Shown in pieces: positions 36,415 to 46,579 of a stretch of 64,000 nt of DNA. The DNA comes from Lysobacteraceae bacterium (GTDB lineage Bacteria > Pseudomonadota > Gammaproteobacteria > Xanthomonadales > Rhodanobacteraceae): positions 1-64,000 of the forward strand of contig JAJFUF010000027.1 of assembly GCA_021372495.1 (NCBI GenBank). Reading direction: 5' to 3'. The notes under the pieces are model-generated. The model saw nothing but the letters and a program-made list of their open reading frames with translations, was not told the origin of the DNA and did not search any database. The translations under genes were made by a program, and so were the position numbers. Each line of letters starts with the position of its first letter. Positions within the stretch are counted from its first letter, which is position 1.

Positions 36415-37086
36415 GGCACCCGGCACGAACCTGCGCAGGATTGCCGCGAACTGCTCCCAGCCCGTGACCAGCCCAACGACTGCACTGACGAAACCCACCG
36501 TGGCAACGAGACCCGCCAACAGGCGGTAGAAGCTGGATGCCACGACACGTGAGGCAAACGAGCGAGAGATGACGCCCACCGTCGCCAGGAACCACACAGG
36601 TGCCGCAAGCAGCGTGCGGACTCCGGCCGTCAACCACGCAATCGGGTTCTTTGCGGACGCCACTGCTTGTTGATGGCGTCCCGTAAGCGAGCCCTGGTGG
36701 CGCAACAGAGCGTCGTCAAGAAGTGCGTGGTACTGACCCAGCAAATTTCGCGAAAGTAGCTGGTCTGACAAACACCTTCGCAGTTCGGGAAGTACGTTCA
36801 GTACAACGGGGTAGTTCTGAATCACGTGGTTTGCGAACGGTGGCCGAAAGGTGATGAGTCCTTGGGGCCCCATTTGCACCTGCATGCGGTTGACGTTCAA
36901 GGTGAGCCACTCATAGACGGCACCGTCAGCGTGCTCGACCAAGACATGAACCCGCTCTCGATACTGAGTAGTGAAGACAAGGTCGGATGCGAGCCTCGCG
37001 ACTGAGCGGACAAGAACAATCGCGCCGACCGCTGCGACTGCAGCCAGCGACAGGAGGAGCCACGTGCCGGGGGCAAGTGTTGGCAT
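36409..37086 (-). CDS. Cassette gene C: hypothetical protein with terminal membrane segments
   Basis: A 225-residue protein. An N-terminal helix (WLLLSLAAVAAVGAIVLV) is followed by a soluble stretch with VFTTQYRERVHVLVEHADGA and a predicted beta-rich region. Two C-terminal helices follow (TLLAAPVWFLATVGVI and LLAGLVATVGFVSAVVGLV). ATG 37086 follows a gaggg ribosome site located in the previous attC site. The TAA stop lies inside attC 2, as is common for cassette genes. No family recognised; function unknown. Confidence 0.72.
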   Translation of the reverse strand: MPTLAPGTWLLLSLAAVAAVGAIVLVRSVARLASDLVFTTQYRERVHVLVEHADGAVYEWLTLNVNRMQVQMGPQGLITFRPPFANHVIQNYPVVLNVLPELRRCLSDQLLSRNLLGQYHALLDDALLRHQGSLTGRHQQAVASAKNPIAWLTAGVRTLLAAPVWFLATVGVISRSFASRVVASSFYRLLAGLVATVGFVSAVVGLVTGWEQFAAILRRFVPGAF

Positions 37087-37091
37087 GTGCC

Positions 37092-37164
37092 CTCTAACGA
37101 TGAAGCTCAGCCGCTGCGAAGACCGCGCAGCGGTAGAGCGGTCGGCTGGAGCGCCTGGTTCGGC
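37092..37164 (-). other. attC site 3 (after cassette gene D)
   Basis: On the minus strand it begins GCCGAAC (R''), then CAGGCGCTCCAGCCGACC, a gaccgc/gcggtc-type stem, and GCGGCTGAGCTTC followed by GTTAGAG (R'). L'' (GCTCCAGCCG) again has one extra C over L' (GCTCAGCCG when reversed). Length 73 bp. Confidence 0.87.
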
Positions 37165-37167
37165 ATT

Positions 37168-37989
37168 TCACCGGAACATACCCTCGAAAGCTAGAAGTTG
37201 CTCCGCCTTGATAATGATCCCGAGGTTGTTCGGGATACCCGCGACAGCGACCGCCTTCTGCTGTGTCGGAACGACCACCACTCTCACGTCGCCTTCCACG
37301 GTGTGCTGGGGGCCAGCATAAAGAGCGCCTAAGAGCTTTATTCTCGATGAGCCCATGAAGGTGCCTTTGCGTGTTTGGTAGCTTGCCACGTCAAAAAGCA
37401 TGACGGGCGAACCACTCGACCCAGGAAAACACGCCGCGTCTATCAAAAACTCCTTCCGACCATTCCAATCGTACTTGTAGTCGGTTGCGAGCACGCCTTT
37501 CCGAAATATGGGCAGGTTATTCTTACAATCCCACAGACCATTTGGGTAGCCGACCATTGTGATGTTTTCGAGGCCGATCATGTCCTCTATTTCGGCACGG
37601 CTGGGCAGTAGTGTCCTATCGAAAGTCACATAGAAGAACTTCTGGTTCCTTTGCTCAGCCTCTCTCAAGAGAGGGGCTATAGGCATCGCGCAAAGATCGA
37701 CGTGCGGATCTGGGTGGGGCGCCCACCGTCTTTCGAAGTTATCAAGCTCAAACGCTTGGTAGGTTCCAACCGCTGGTCCCCCAGCGCTATCCTGTAGTGT
37801 CAGGAGGAATCGACCCTTTATCGCTCCAGCCACTACATGCTTGTTGGTGACAATGACTGGTACGTGTTGATCGCCGTTCTTATCGAGACTGTAAAAGAAC
37901 CCGGTGCCCGTACCGATCATACCACCAGGCATATCGCACTCGATTCGAACGGTACTGTGAGCAAGTTGCTCTGCGGGGCCAAGCGCCAT
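37168..37989 (-). CDS. Cassette gene D: trypsin-like serine protease
   Basis: A 273-residue stand-alone chymotrypsin-fold protease without a signal peptide, so probably cytoplasmic. The triad fits: His51 in VPVIVTNKHVVAG, Asp98 in PHVDLCAMPI and Ser192 in ACFPGSSGSPVML. IGTGTGFFYSL marks the first beta-strands, and MVGYPNGLWDCKNNLP the loop before the serine. ATG 37989 has a perfect aaggagg ribosome site and excludes the overlapping GTG. It is the first cassette of the array. Trypsin-like domains occur in several anti-phage systems, but no partner is encoded here, so a defence role is only a suggestion. Confidence 0.82.
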   Translation of the reverse strand: MALGPAEQLAHSTVRIECDMPGGMIGTGTGFFYSLDKNGDQHVPVIVTNKHVVAGAIKGRFLLTLQDSAGGPAVGTYQAFELDNFERRWAPHPDPHVDLCAMPIAPLLREAEQRNQKFFYVTFDRTLLPSRAEIEDMIGLENITMVGYPNGLWDCKNNLPIFRKGVLATDYKYDWNGRKEFLIDAACFPGSSGSPVMLFDVASYQTRKGTFMGSSRIKLLGALYAGPQHTVEGDVRVVVVPTQQKAVAVAGIPNNLGIIIKAEQLLAFEGMFR

Positions 37990-38036
37990 CACTACCTCCT
38001 TTATGCTGAACTACAAGTAGACCCGATATGCGGGGT

Positions 38037-38154
38037 GATAAACGCCAGCCTGCGCCGCCCGTCTGCGGGGCGTCAAGCCGATTTCCGACGCACGGACAAG
38101 GCCTTGCAGGCGGGTGGCGCCGTGGCTCGGAGTTGAAGGCTGGTCGTGTTATCC
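38037..38154 (-). other. Candidate attC site 4 (upstream of cassette gene D)
   Basis: On the minus strand ggataacacgaccagcc and ggctggcgtttatc form an inverted repeat with one unpaired base, bracketing a GC-rich stem. The terminal core (GTTTATC) does not match GTTRRRY, so this could be a diverged attC, the remains of a former cassette, or an unrelated palindrome. Confidence 0.5.
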
Positions 38155-38307
38155 GACGCGGTCGCAGGGATAAGTCTTATCACCCCGAATCCGGAGCGAT
38201 AAAGCGGCGACGCGGCTTCGCGCCGGCGATTGCGGCACCGCGCGGCCGGATCGCGCCGGCGCGGCGGCCGCGGCGTGCGGGGGGCGATGGCTCCGGCACT
38301 GCGTGAA

Positions 38308-38368
38308 GGTCGCGGCCACGGCCGCTCCTACAAATACGTAGGGCGGAATCCGCGCAGCGGCTTCCGCC
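38308..38368. repeat. Two REP-like palindromes (second family, and GGCGGAA family copy 2)
   Basis: ggtcgcggccacggccgctc (38309–38327, near-palindrome) is followed by ctac. Then gtagggcggaatccgc pairs with gcggcttccgcc at 38338–38368, the same family as the doublet at 23387–23485. No gene overlaps them. Confidence 0.75.
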
Positions 38369-38430
38369 GAATCACGCGCGAGGCCGCCGCCGCTCCGACG
38401 GGAAAAGCAAAGCGAGGCGCGCCTGATCGC

Positions 38431-39753
38431 TCAGTGCGCGTCCGGCGCCGCCGCTGCCGGCTTGCCCAGCGCCATGCCCTTCAGCACGTGCAGCGCTTCC
38501 GACAGCGCGTAGTCCTGCAGCGCCAGCGCGGCGCCGTCGCCGTCGTGGTGGCCGTCGCCCTCGTGGTCGCCCTTGAGGTGGTTGGGCAGGTCGCGTTCGG
38601 AGCCGATCAGTTGCGGCGCCTCGTTGCGGTGGCTGACGGCGAGGTCGGCGAGGGCGATGTCGGGCGCGATGCCGGCGGCCTGGATCGACGTGCCGGACGG
38701 CGTGTAGTAGCGCGCCGTGGTCAGCTTGACCGCGCGGTTGTCGTCCAGCGGCAGCACGGTCTGCACCGAGCCCTTGCCGAAGGTGCGCCGGCCCATGATC
38801 AGCGCGCGGTGGTCGTCCTTCAGTGCGCCGGCGACGATCTCCGCCGCCGAGGCGGTGCCGTTGTCGACCAGCACCACCAGCGGCGCGCCGTTCAGCAGGT
38901 CGCCGGGGGTGGCGCTGAAGCTGAGGTCGGCCTGCTTCAGCCGGCCCTTGGTGGTGACGATCACGCCCGAGTCGAGGAAGGCGTCGCTGACGCCGACCGC
39001 GGCGGTCAGCAGGCCGCCCGGATTGGAGCGCAGGTCGAGCACGGCGCCGCGCAGCGGGCCGCTCTTCTTGACCAGCGCCTCCAGCTTGCGGCGCAGGTCG
39101 TCGGTGGTGTCGTCCTGGAACTGGCTGATGCGGATGTAGGCGTAGCCCGGTTCCAGCAGGCGCGCCTTCACGCTGGTCACCACGATGCGCTCGCGGGTCA
39201 GCGTCATGTCCACGGGCTTCGCCGCGTTCTCGTGCAGGATGGTCAACGCGATCTTGGTGCCGGGTTCGCCGCGCAGTTGCTTGACCGCCTCGTCCAGCGC
39301 GTCGGGATCGACCGGCTTGCCGTTGACGCGGGTGATCACGTCGCCGGCCTTGATGCCGGCGCGCTGCGCGGGGGTGTCGTCGATCGGCGCGATCACGCGC
39401 AGTTCGCCGTTGACCTGCAGCACCTCGATGCCGAGGCCGCCGTAGGCGCCGGTGGTGTCCTCGGTCAGCGCCTGCAGGCCCGCGGTGTCGAGGTATTCGC
39501 TGTGCGGGTCGAGGCCGGCGAGCATGCCATGGATCGCCGCCTGCATCAGGGTCTTGTCGTCCACCGGGTCGACGTAGGCCTGCTTCACCAGCTCGTAGAT
39601 GTGGGTGAAGTTGCGGATGTCGTCGAGGTCGGGCTGGGTGGGGGCGGCCGCGGCCGGCTTCGCGTCGGCCGGCGCGGGCGCGGCATCGGGGCCCGCGGCG
39701 CGGGCTGCGGGGACGGCCAGCAGCAGGGCGAGCAGCAGCGGTGAGATACGCAT
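38431..39753 (-). CDS. ctpA: S41 family C-terminal processing peptidase
   Basis: A 440-residue secreted serine protease of the CtpA/Prc family that trims or degrades envelope proteins, in several species including murein hydrolases. A signal peptide (MRISPLLLALLLAVPAARA) precedes an N-terminal helical part, a PDZ domain (GGLGIEVLQVNGELRVIAPI and onward) and the protease core. The catalytic Ser is in NGTASAAEIVAGALKD and the Lys in GRRTFGKGSVQT. ATG 39753 places the signal peptide at the start. It lies downstream of envC on the same strand, 49 bp away, a common pairing of murein-hydrolase activator and protease. C-terminal His/Asp-rich stretch (GDHEGDGHHDGDG). Confidence 0.93.
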   Translation of the reverse strand: MRISPLLLALLLAVPAARAAGPDAAPAPADAKPAAAAPTQPDLDDIRNFTHIYELVKQAYVDPVDDKTLMQAAIHGMLAGLDPHSEYLDTAGLQALTEDTTGAYGGLGIEVLQVNGELRVIAPIDDTPAQRAGIKAGDVITRVNGKPVDPDALDEAVKQLRGEPGTKIALTILHENAAKPVDMTLTRERIVVTSVKARLLEPGYAYIRISQFQDDTTDDLRRKLEALVKKSGPLRGAVLDLRSNPGGLLTAAVGVSDAFLDSGVIVTTKGRLKQADLSFSATPGDLLNGAPLVVLVDNGTASAAEIVAGALKDDHRALIMGRRTFGKGSVQTVLPLDDNRAVKLTTARYYTPSGTSIQAAGIAPDIALADLAVSHRNEAPQLIGSERDLPNHLKGDHEGDGHHDGDGAALALQDYALSEALHVLKGMALGKPAAAAPDAH

Positions 39754-39802
39754 GGGGACGAGTCTCGGGGTGGTGCGTGGGGGCATTATGCGCGCGGGTG
39801 CG

Positions 39803-40999
39803 TCATTGCCGCGCCGTCAGCCAGGGCCGCGGGTCGACCGGCTTGCCGCCCTGGCGCAGCTCGAAGTACAGGCCGCGCGCGCCGTCGGCGCCGCTGCCGC
39901 TGGTGGCGATGGTGTCGCCGGCATTGACCCAGTCGCCGACCTCGCGCAGCAGCGATTCGTTGCTGCCGTACAGGCTCATCCAGCCGTCGCCGTGGTCGAC
40001 GATGACCAGCATGCCGTAGCCGCGCAGCCAGTCGGCGTAGGCGATGCGGCCGTGCGCGATCGCGCGCACCGCGCTGCCGGGCCTGGCGGCGATCACCATG
40101 CCGTGGCTGCTCGCGCCGCTGCGGTCGCGCGCGCCGAACGCCACCGCCAGCTTGCCGGCCAGCGGCCACGGCAGTTGGCCGCGCAACTGTGCGAACGGCT
40201 TGTCCGCAGGCATCGCCTTCGGGATGTCGGCGAACACGTCGCGCAGGCGTTGCAGCAGGCGGTCGAGGTTGTCGGCGTCGCGCTGCAGCGCGGCGAGCTG
40301 CTCGCCCTGCGTCTTCAGCCGCGCCTCGGCCGCGGCCAGCAGCGTCTGCTGCGCGCCGCGCGCCTGCTCCAGCGCGTCGGCCTGGCGGGCGCGCTGGTCG
40401 CGGACGGCTTCGAGGGCGGCGCGTTCGGTCACGATGGAGGCTTGGACCGCATCGAGGCGCGAAAGATCCGCGCCCAGCGCCCGGATGCGCTCGATGCGGT
40501 CGCGCTGGAAGTAGCGCGAATAGGCCAGTGCGCGCGCGATCCGCGCCAGGTCCTCGCCGCCCAGCAGCACGCGCAGATCCTGGCCGCGGCCCAGCGTGTA
40601 GGCGGCGCGCAGCAGGTCGGCCAGCGCCGCGCGCTGCGCGTCGAGGCGCTGCCCGATCGCGCCGCGCTCGTCCTGCAGGCGCTCGAGCGCCTGCTGCTTG
40701 GCCGCGACCGCGGCTTCGGCGTCGCGCAGCGCCTTGGCGGTGTCGGCCAGCTCGGCGGCCTGGCGCGCCAGTTCGGCTTCGAGGCTGTCGCGCGCGGCGC
40801 CGGTTTCGCGCTGCGCCTTGGCCAGCGCGTCGATCTGCGCGCGCACCGCGGCGAGCTTCTGCTTGGTGGCGGCTTCCTGGGCGCCGCGCTGCGCGTTGTC
40901 CTGCGCGCCGGCCAGCGCGGCGAACAGCACGAGCGCGCCCGCGGCGGCGAGCGCGAGGCGACGTGGCGGGGGAGTGCGGCGAACGGGCGGCAACGGCAT
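39803..40999 (-). CDS. envC: EnvC-like murein hydrolase activator
   Basis: A 398-residue periplasmic protein that activates amidases during cell separation. The order is a signal peptide (ALAAAGALVLFAALAGAQ), a long coiled coil (about residues 35–240, rich in Ala, Gln and Glu heptads), and a C-terminal LytM/M23 domain. The zinc ligands of active M23 peptidases are replaced (SSHGMVIAARPG, then LYFELRQGGKPVDP instead of HxH), as in EnvC, which activates rather than cuts. It is followed by ctpA on the same strand, and upstream lies a sensor kinase gene in the same direction, 43 bp away. Confidence 0.92.
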   Translation of the reverse strand: MPLPPVRRTPPPRRLALAAAGALVLFAALAGAQDNAQRGAQEAATKQKLAAVRAQIDALAKAQRETGAARDSLEAELARQAAELADTAKALRDAEAAVAAKQQALERLQDERGAIGQRLDAQRAALADLLRAAYTLGRGQDLRVLLGGEDLARIARALAYSRYFQRDRIERIRALGADLSRLDAVQASIVTERAALEAVRDQRARQADALEQARGAQQTLLAAAEARLKTQGEQLAALQRDADNLDRLLQRLRDVFADIPKAMPADKPFAQLRGQLPWPLAGKLAVAFGARDRSGASSHGMVIAARPGSAVRAIAHGRIAYADWLRGYGMLVIVDHGDGWMSLYGSNESLLREVGDWVNAGDTIATSGSGADGARGLYFELRQGGKPVDPRPWLTARQ

Positions 41000-41042
41000 G
41001 CGCGCCGGATTATGGCCTGCGGCGCGGTCGCGGGCGAGCGCC

Positions 41043-43429
<2,387 letters not shown>

Positions 43430-43433
<4 letters not shown>

Positions 43434-44635
43434 AGGGCTTGGCCGGGTCGATGCCATGCCCGTATGCGCTCGGGCAGGGCGGCGCCGGGCACCGGCATGT
43501 CGATCAGCGCGCCCTGCGCGTAGTCGCAGCCGAGGTCGGCCAGCATCTGCCATTCCTCGACCGTCTCCACGCCTTCGGCGGTGGTGGACAGGCCCAGCTT
43601 GCGCGCCAGCTCGAGGCTGGCTTCGACCACCGCGCGCTGGCGTGGCTGGCTCGGGGCGCCGGAAACGAAGCCGCGGTCGACCTTCAGTTCCGTCACCGGC
43701 AACTGTGCGAGCTGCGCCAGCGAGGAATAGCCCGTGCCGAAGTCGTCGATGCTGAGCCCGAAGCCCTTCAGGCGCAGCCGTGCCAGCACGTTCAGGGTAT
43801 GCGCGGTCTCGCCGATCACCGCGCTTTCGGTCAGCTCGAGCACCACGTCGCGCGGCTTCATGCCGGCCTCCAGCACGATCGCCTGGTAGCGGTCGGCGGC
43901 GTCCACGCTCGCCAGGTTCAGCATCGAGATGTTCACCGACAGTTGCAGCTCCAGGCCCTGTTGCGCCCAGCGCCTGCGCCAGGCGCAGGCGCGCGCCAGC
44001 ACGCGCTCGGTGAAGCTGTCGATCAGGCCGCTGCGCTCGATCAACGGCACGAAGCGATCCGGCGCGATCACCTGGTCGCGGCGCAGCCAGCGCGTCAGCG
44101 CCTCGGCGCCGGTGACGAGGCCGCTGTCGAACGCCACCTGCGGCTGGAACCAGGGTTCGAACTCGTCCAGTTCCAGCGCTTCCGCCAGCGTCGATTCGGA
44201 GACGTCGAGCGGTTCCTCGGCGCGCGATTCCGCCGCGCCGTTCTGCAACAGCGCCAGCACTTCGGCGAGCTTGGTCGCGGTCAGCGGCTTCTCCAGCACG
44301 CCGAGCACGCGCAGGCCGCTGGCGCGGGCCATGGTCTGCACGGTGTTGAGCAGGGCGGGTTCGAGCGCGGACAGCACCACCACCGCGCGCGCCAGCCGGC
44401 GGCTGGCGACGTGGCCGATCAGCTCGATGCCGTCCATCTGCGGCAGGTCGAGATCGACCAGCAGGACGTCGGGCGGCGCTGGCGCCGCCTCGAGGATGCG
44501 CAGCGCCTGCTCGCCGTCCGCGGCCTCGAGGACGCGCTCGACGCCGATCGCATCGAGCAGGCGCAGCGCGATCTTGCGCTGGAACGCGTGGTCTTCGACG
44601 ACCATCACGGAGATCTGGTCGAACCGCGTCATCAT
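43430..44635 (-). CDS. Response regulator with EAL phosphodiesterase domain (RocR/PvrR-like)
   Basis: A 401-residue REC–EAL protein that would hydrolyse c-di-GMP under control of phosphorylation. The receiver has ED at 14–15, phospho-Asp61 ([12 protein letters not shown]) and the conserved Lys in VLEKPLT. The EAL domain carries the catalytic set: GAEALTRW (E178), [32 protein letters not shown] and TAEGVE, so it is likely active. ATG 44635, with a second ATG one codon later. It is the first gene of a two-gene operon with the hybrid kinase. Confidence 0.93.
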
Positions 44636-44777
44636 CGCGGAGCTTCCGAACCCCTGGGCGGCTAGCCTAGCGCCGCGGCAGGCCGGACGATAGGGGGCGG
44701 GGCGGGGTAGCGTCGGCGGGCCACGTTCCGCCCTTTTCCCCGTGCGGGGCAGGCGCCGAAGGCGGGCGGGGCGCTGC

Positions 44778-45461
44778 TCAGGCCGCGTGCAGTTGCGCGT
44801 CGCGGCGCGGGGTGGGCTTGCGCGGCGGGAATTCGGGCGCGCCGGCGGGCGCCGAGTCGGTCGTCAGCAGCATCTCGGCCAGCAGGTGCAGGCGTCCGCA
44901 GGCGCGCCGGCGCGCTGCGCGCACTTCCGGATCGCCCTGCAGCAGGGCGAGCCGCAGCAGGGCGCGGTCCAGGCGCAGCAGCGCGCCGCCGGCGCACATG
45001 GCGTCGCGGTGGTAGGTCATCTCGGCGTCGAGGTAGCGCAGCGCTTCGTCGGCCTCCTCCAGGAACAGGTCGCGCTCGGGCACCCACGCCAGCCCGCCGG
45101 CCTGGGCAAGCAGCGTGCGCAGGTCGTCGGCGCCGTGCTTCCACGCTTCCGGCGGGCACGGCGTGCAGGCGACCAGTTGCTTCAGCACGTTCATCGCCTC
45201 GAACGCGCGCAGCAGCAGTTGCTCGAACGGGTCGGAGATGCCGGCCTCGGCCAGCATCGTGGCGATCTCGGGATATTCCCCGGCCAGCGCGCACAGGCTG
45301 TCGACCGTCTCGCTGTCGACGATGCGCGCATGTTCGCGGGCATCGGTGCAGGCCACGGTGAGGGCGATGCGCAGCTGGCGCCACACCGGCAGGGCGTCGG
45401 AGCGGCGGCCGGCGGCGATGGACGCCTGCGGCTCGGCGGGTTCGTCACTGACGCGGGACAT
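44778..45461 (-). CDS. Hypothetical protein (227 aa, predicted helical)
   Basis: A soluble, mostly helical protein without a signal peptide or membrane segment. The middle part (DPFEQLLLRAFEAMNVLKQL, LRTLLAQAGGLAWVPERDLF) is rich in Leu, Ala and acidic residues, and a Cys pair (ACTPCPPEAW) stands near residue 100. The C-terminus is basic and Pro-rich (EFPPRKPTPRRDAQLHAA). ATG 45461 has a cagggaga ribosome site. It is divergent from the NRDE gene, and the shared upstream region contains two CRP-like palindromes. I do not recognise the family. Confidence 0.72.
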   Translation of the reverse strand: MSRVSDEPAEPQASIAAGRRSDALPVWRQLRIALTVACTDAREHARIVDSETVDSLCALAGEYPEIATMLAEAGISDPFEQLLLRAFEAMNVLKQLVACTPCPPEAWKHGADDLRTLLAQAGGLAWVPERDLFLEEADEALRYLDAEMTYHRDAMCAGGALLRLDRALLRLALLQGDPEVRAARRRACGRLHLLAEMLLTTDSAPAGAPEFPPRKPTPRRDAQLHAA

Positions 45462-45804
45462 GGCGGTTTCTCCCTGTACGGTGCACCACGTTCGCGGCGC
45501 GCTCACCGGGACAAGAGCAAACGCTGTGCCACGACCCGCCCGGGCGGGGCGCAAGCCGCACCAGGCCCGTTCCGCGACATATTTGTTCAAAGTCGATGTG
45601 ATGGCCGTTTCACAGCCAATGTGACGGCCGTCGCATTTCGGCCGCATCGGCGGCGCCCGCGCCGGCGTGCGGCGGCGCGGATCGTTGCGATCGCGCGGTT
45701 GGAGTGACGCGCCGCGCCATGCCGGGCGGCCGCGTCTGCCGCGGGGTGACGCGCGGCCGTGCCGGCGCGGACAATGCGCGCATGCCGTTCGCCGCCGTTT
45801 CCGC
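45462..45804. other. 343 bp divergent regulatory region
   Basis: This is the gap between the hypothetical gene (minus) and the NRDE gene (plus). An AT-richer core around 45576–45640 contains two tandem CRP/Clp-like palindromes. The rest is GC-rich without any gene. Confidence 0.6.
45597..45635. promoter_or_regulatory. Tandem CRP/Clp-like palindromes
   Basis: TGTGACGGCCGTCGCA (45620–45635) matches the CRP-type TGTGA-N6-TCACA with one mismatch and is flanked by aa/tt, making a near-perfect 20-bp dyad. TGTGATGGCCGTTTCACA (45597–45614) starts 23 bp upstream and shares the same core, but its full half-sites are 8 apart. Xanthomonads have the CRP homologue Clp, which binds similar sites. Confidence 0.5.
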
Positions 45805-46572
45805 ATGTGCCTGATCGCCGCCGCCTGGCTGGCGCATCCGCGCTGGCGCCTGCTGCTCGCGGGTAACCGCGACGAATACCACGCGCGCCCGGCGGCGCCC
45901 GCCGCGCGCTGGGCCGACGCGCCACAGGTGCTGGCCGGACGCGACCTCGAGGCCGGCGGCACCTGGATCGGCGTCAGCGAAGCCGGGCGCGCCTGCGTGG
46001 TGACCAACTTCCGCGACCCGCGCGCCGACATGGGCGGGCGTTCGCGCGGTCTGCTCGGTGCCGGATTCCTGCGCGACGCCGCGCCCGTCGGCGCGTGGGC
46101 GGAGGCGCTGGCCGCGCGCGCCGCCGGCTACCGGCCGTTCAACCTGCTGCTGTTCGACCGCGACGCGGCCCGCTACGTCGGCAACCATCCGGTCGCGCGC
46201 GTCGAGGCGCTGGCGCCCGGCGTGCACGGCCTGTCCAACGGCGCGCTGGAGGCGCGCTGGCCGAAGACCGAGCGCCTGACCGCGGCGCTGCAGGCCTGGC
46301 TGGCGCGTGGCGACGACGACTTCGTGCCTCTGTTCGCCGCGCTGGCCGACGCCGCGCCGGCGCCCGACGCCGCGCTGCCGCACACCGGCATCGACCTCGA
46401 ACTGGAGCGCCGCCTGTCCGCGCCGTTCATCCGCGGCGAGCGCTACGGCACCCGCGCCAGCACGGTGATCGCGCTGGGCCACGACGGCACGGGCGTGCTG
46501 GTCGAGCGCCGCTTCGGCCCCGGCGGCCGCGCCGACGGCGAGACTGCGCTGCGCTTCAAGTCGGCAGCGTGA
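45805..46572 (+). CDS. NRDE family protein (TANGO2-like)
   Basis: A 255-residue protein of the NRDE/TANGO2 family, with an Ntn-hydrolase-like fold. The family name motif appears as LLLAGNRDEYHARP, after the conserved N-terminal Met-Cys (MCLIAAAWLAHPRW), where Cys2 could act as nucleophile. Further conserved stretches are LAGRDLEAGGTWIGVSEAG, VVTNFRDP and PFNLLLFDRDAARY. ATG 45805 is fixed by the MCLI start; upstream codons in this frame are not conserved. The biochemical role of bacterial members is not settled; eukaryotic TANGO2 is linked to heme and lipid handling. It converges on the M48 peptidase gene. Confidence 0.9.
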   Translation: MCLIAAAWLAHPRWRLLLAGNRDEYHARPAAPAARWADAPQVLAGRDLEAGGTWIGVSEAGRACVVTNFRDPRADMGGRSRGLLGAGFLRDAAPVGAWAEALAARAAGYRPFNLLLFDRDAARYVGNHPVARVEALAPGVHGLSNGALEARWPKTERLTAALQAWLARGDDDFVPLFAALADAAPAPDAALPHTGIDLELERRLSAPFIRGERYGTRASTVIALGHDGTGVLVERRFGPGGRADGETALRFKSAA

Positions 46573-46579
46573 GGCCGCC

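Larger units (their letters stand above)
35486..38154 (-). mobile_element. Integron gene-cassette array without integrase (CALIN)
   Basis: Four consecutive small genes, all on the minus strand, are each separated by a palindromic attC site placed after the gene: 35886–35955, 36289–36414, 37092–37164, and a weaker candidate upstream at 38037–38154. Sites 1–3 end in GTTAG-type core sites and show the unpaired extra base in the L'' box expected of attC. Cassette lengths (about 400, 800 and 945 bp) are typical. No intI gene or remnant lies in the window. The array abuts IS481 at its 3' end and core chromosome (ctpA) at its 5' end. Confidence 0.88.
37990..38430. other. 441 bp region between cassette array and ctpA
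   Basis: It holds the candidate fourth attC site (38037–38154) and two REP-like repeats (38308–38331 and 38338–38368). The remaining bases show no gene, no integrase remnant and no recognisable promoter. The boundary between accessory and core DNA falls here. Confidence 0.7.

Noticed and set aside
37837..38136. Plus-strand open frame of 99 codons as an additional cassette gene
   Set aside because: It is antisense to the protease start and crosses the candidate attC; no ribosome site or motif.
38155..38430. Integrase (intI) remnant at the edge of the cassette array
   Set aside because: No frame in this stretch shows tyrosine-recombinase motifs; it contains REP-like repeats only.
45597..45614. 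TGTGATGGCCGTTTCACA as a canonical CRP site
   Set aside because: The perfect half-sites are 8 bases apart rather than 6; kept only as part of a tandem pair with the better second site.
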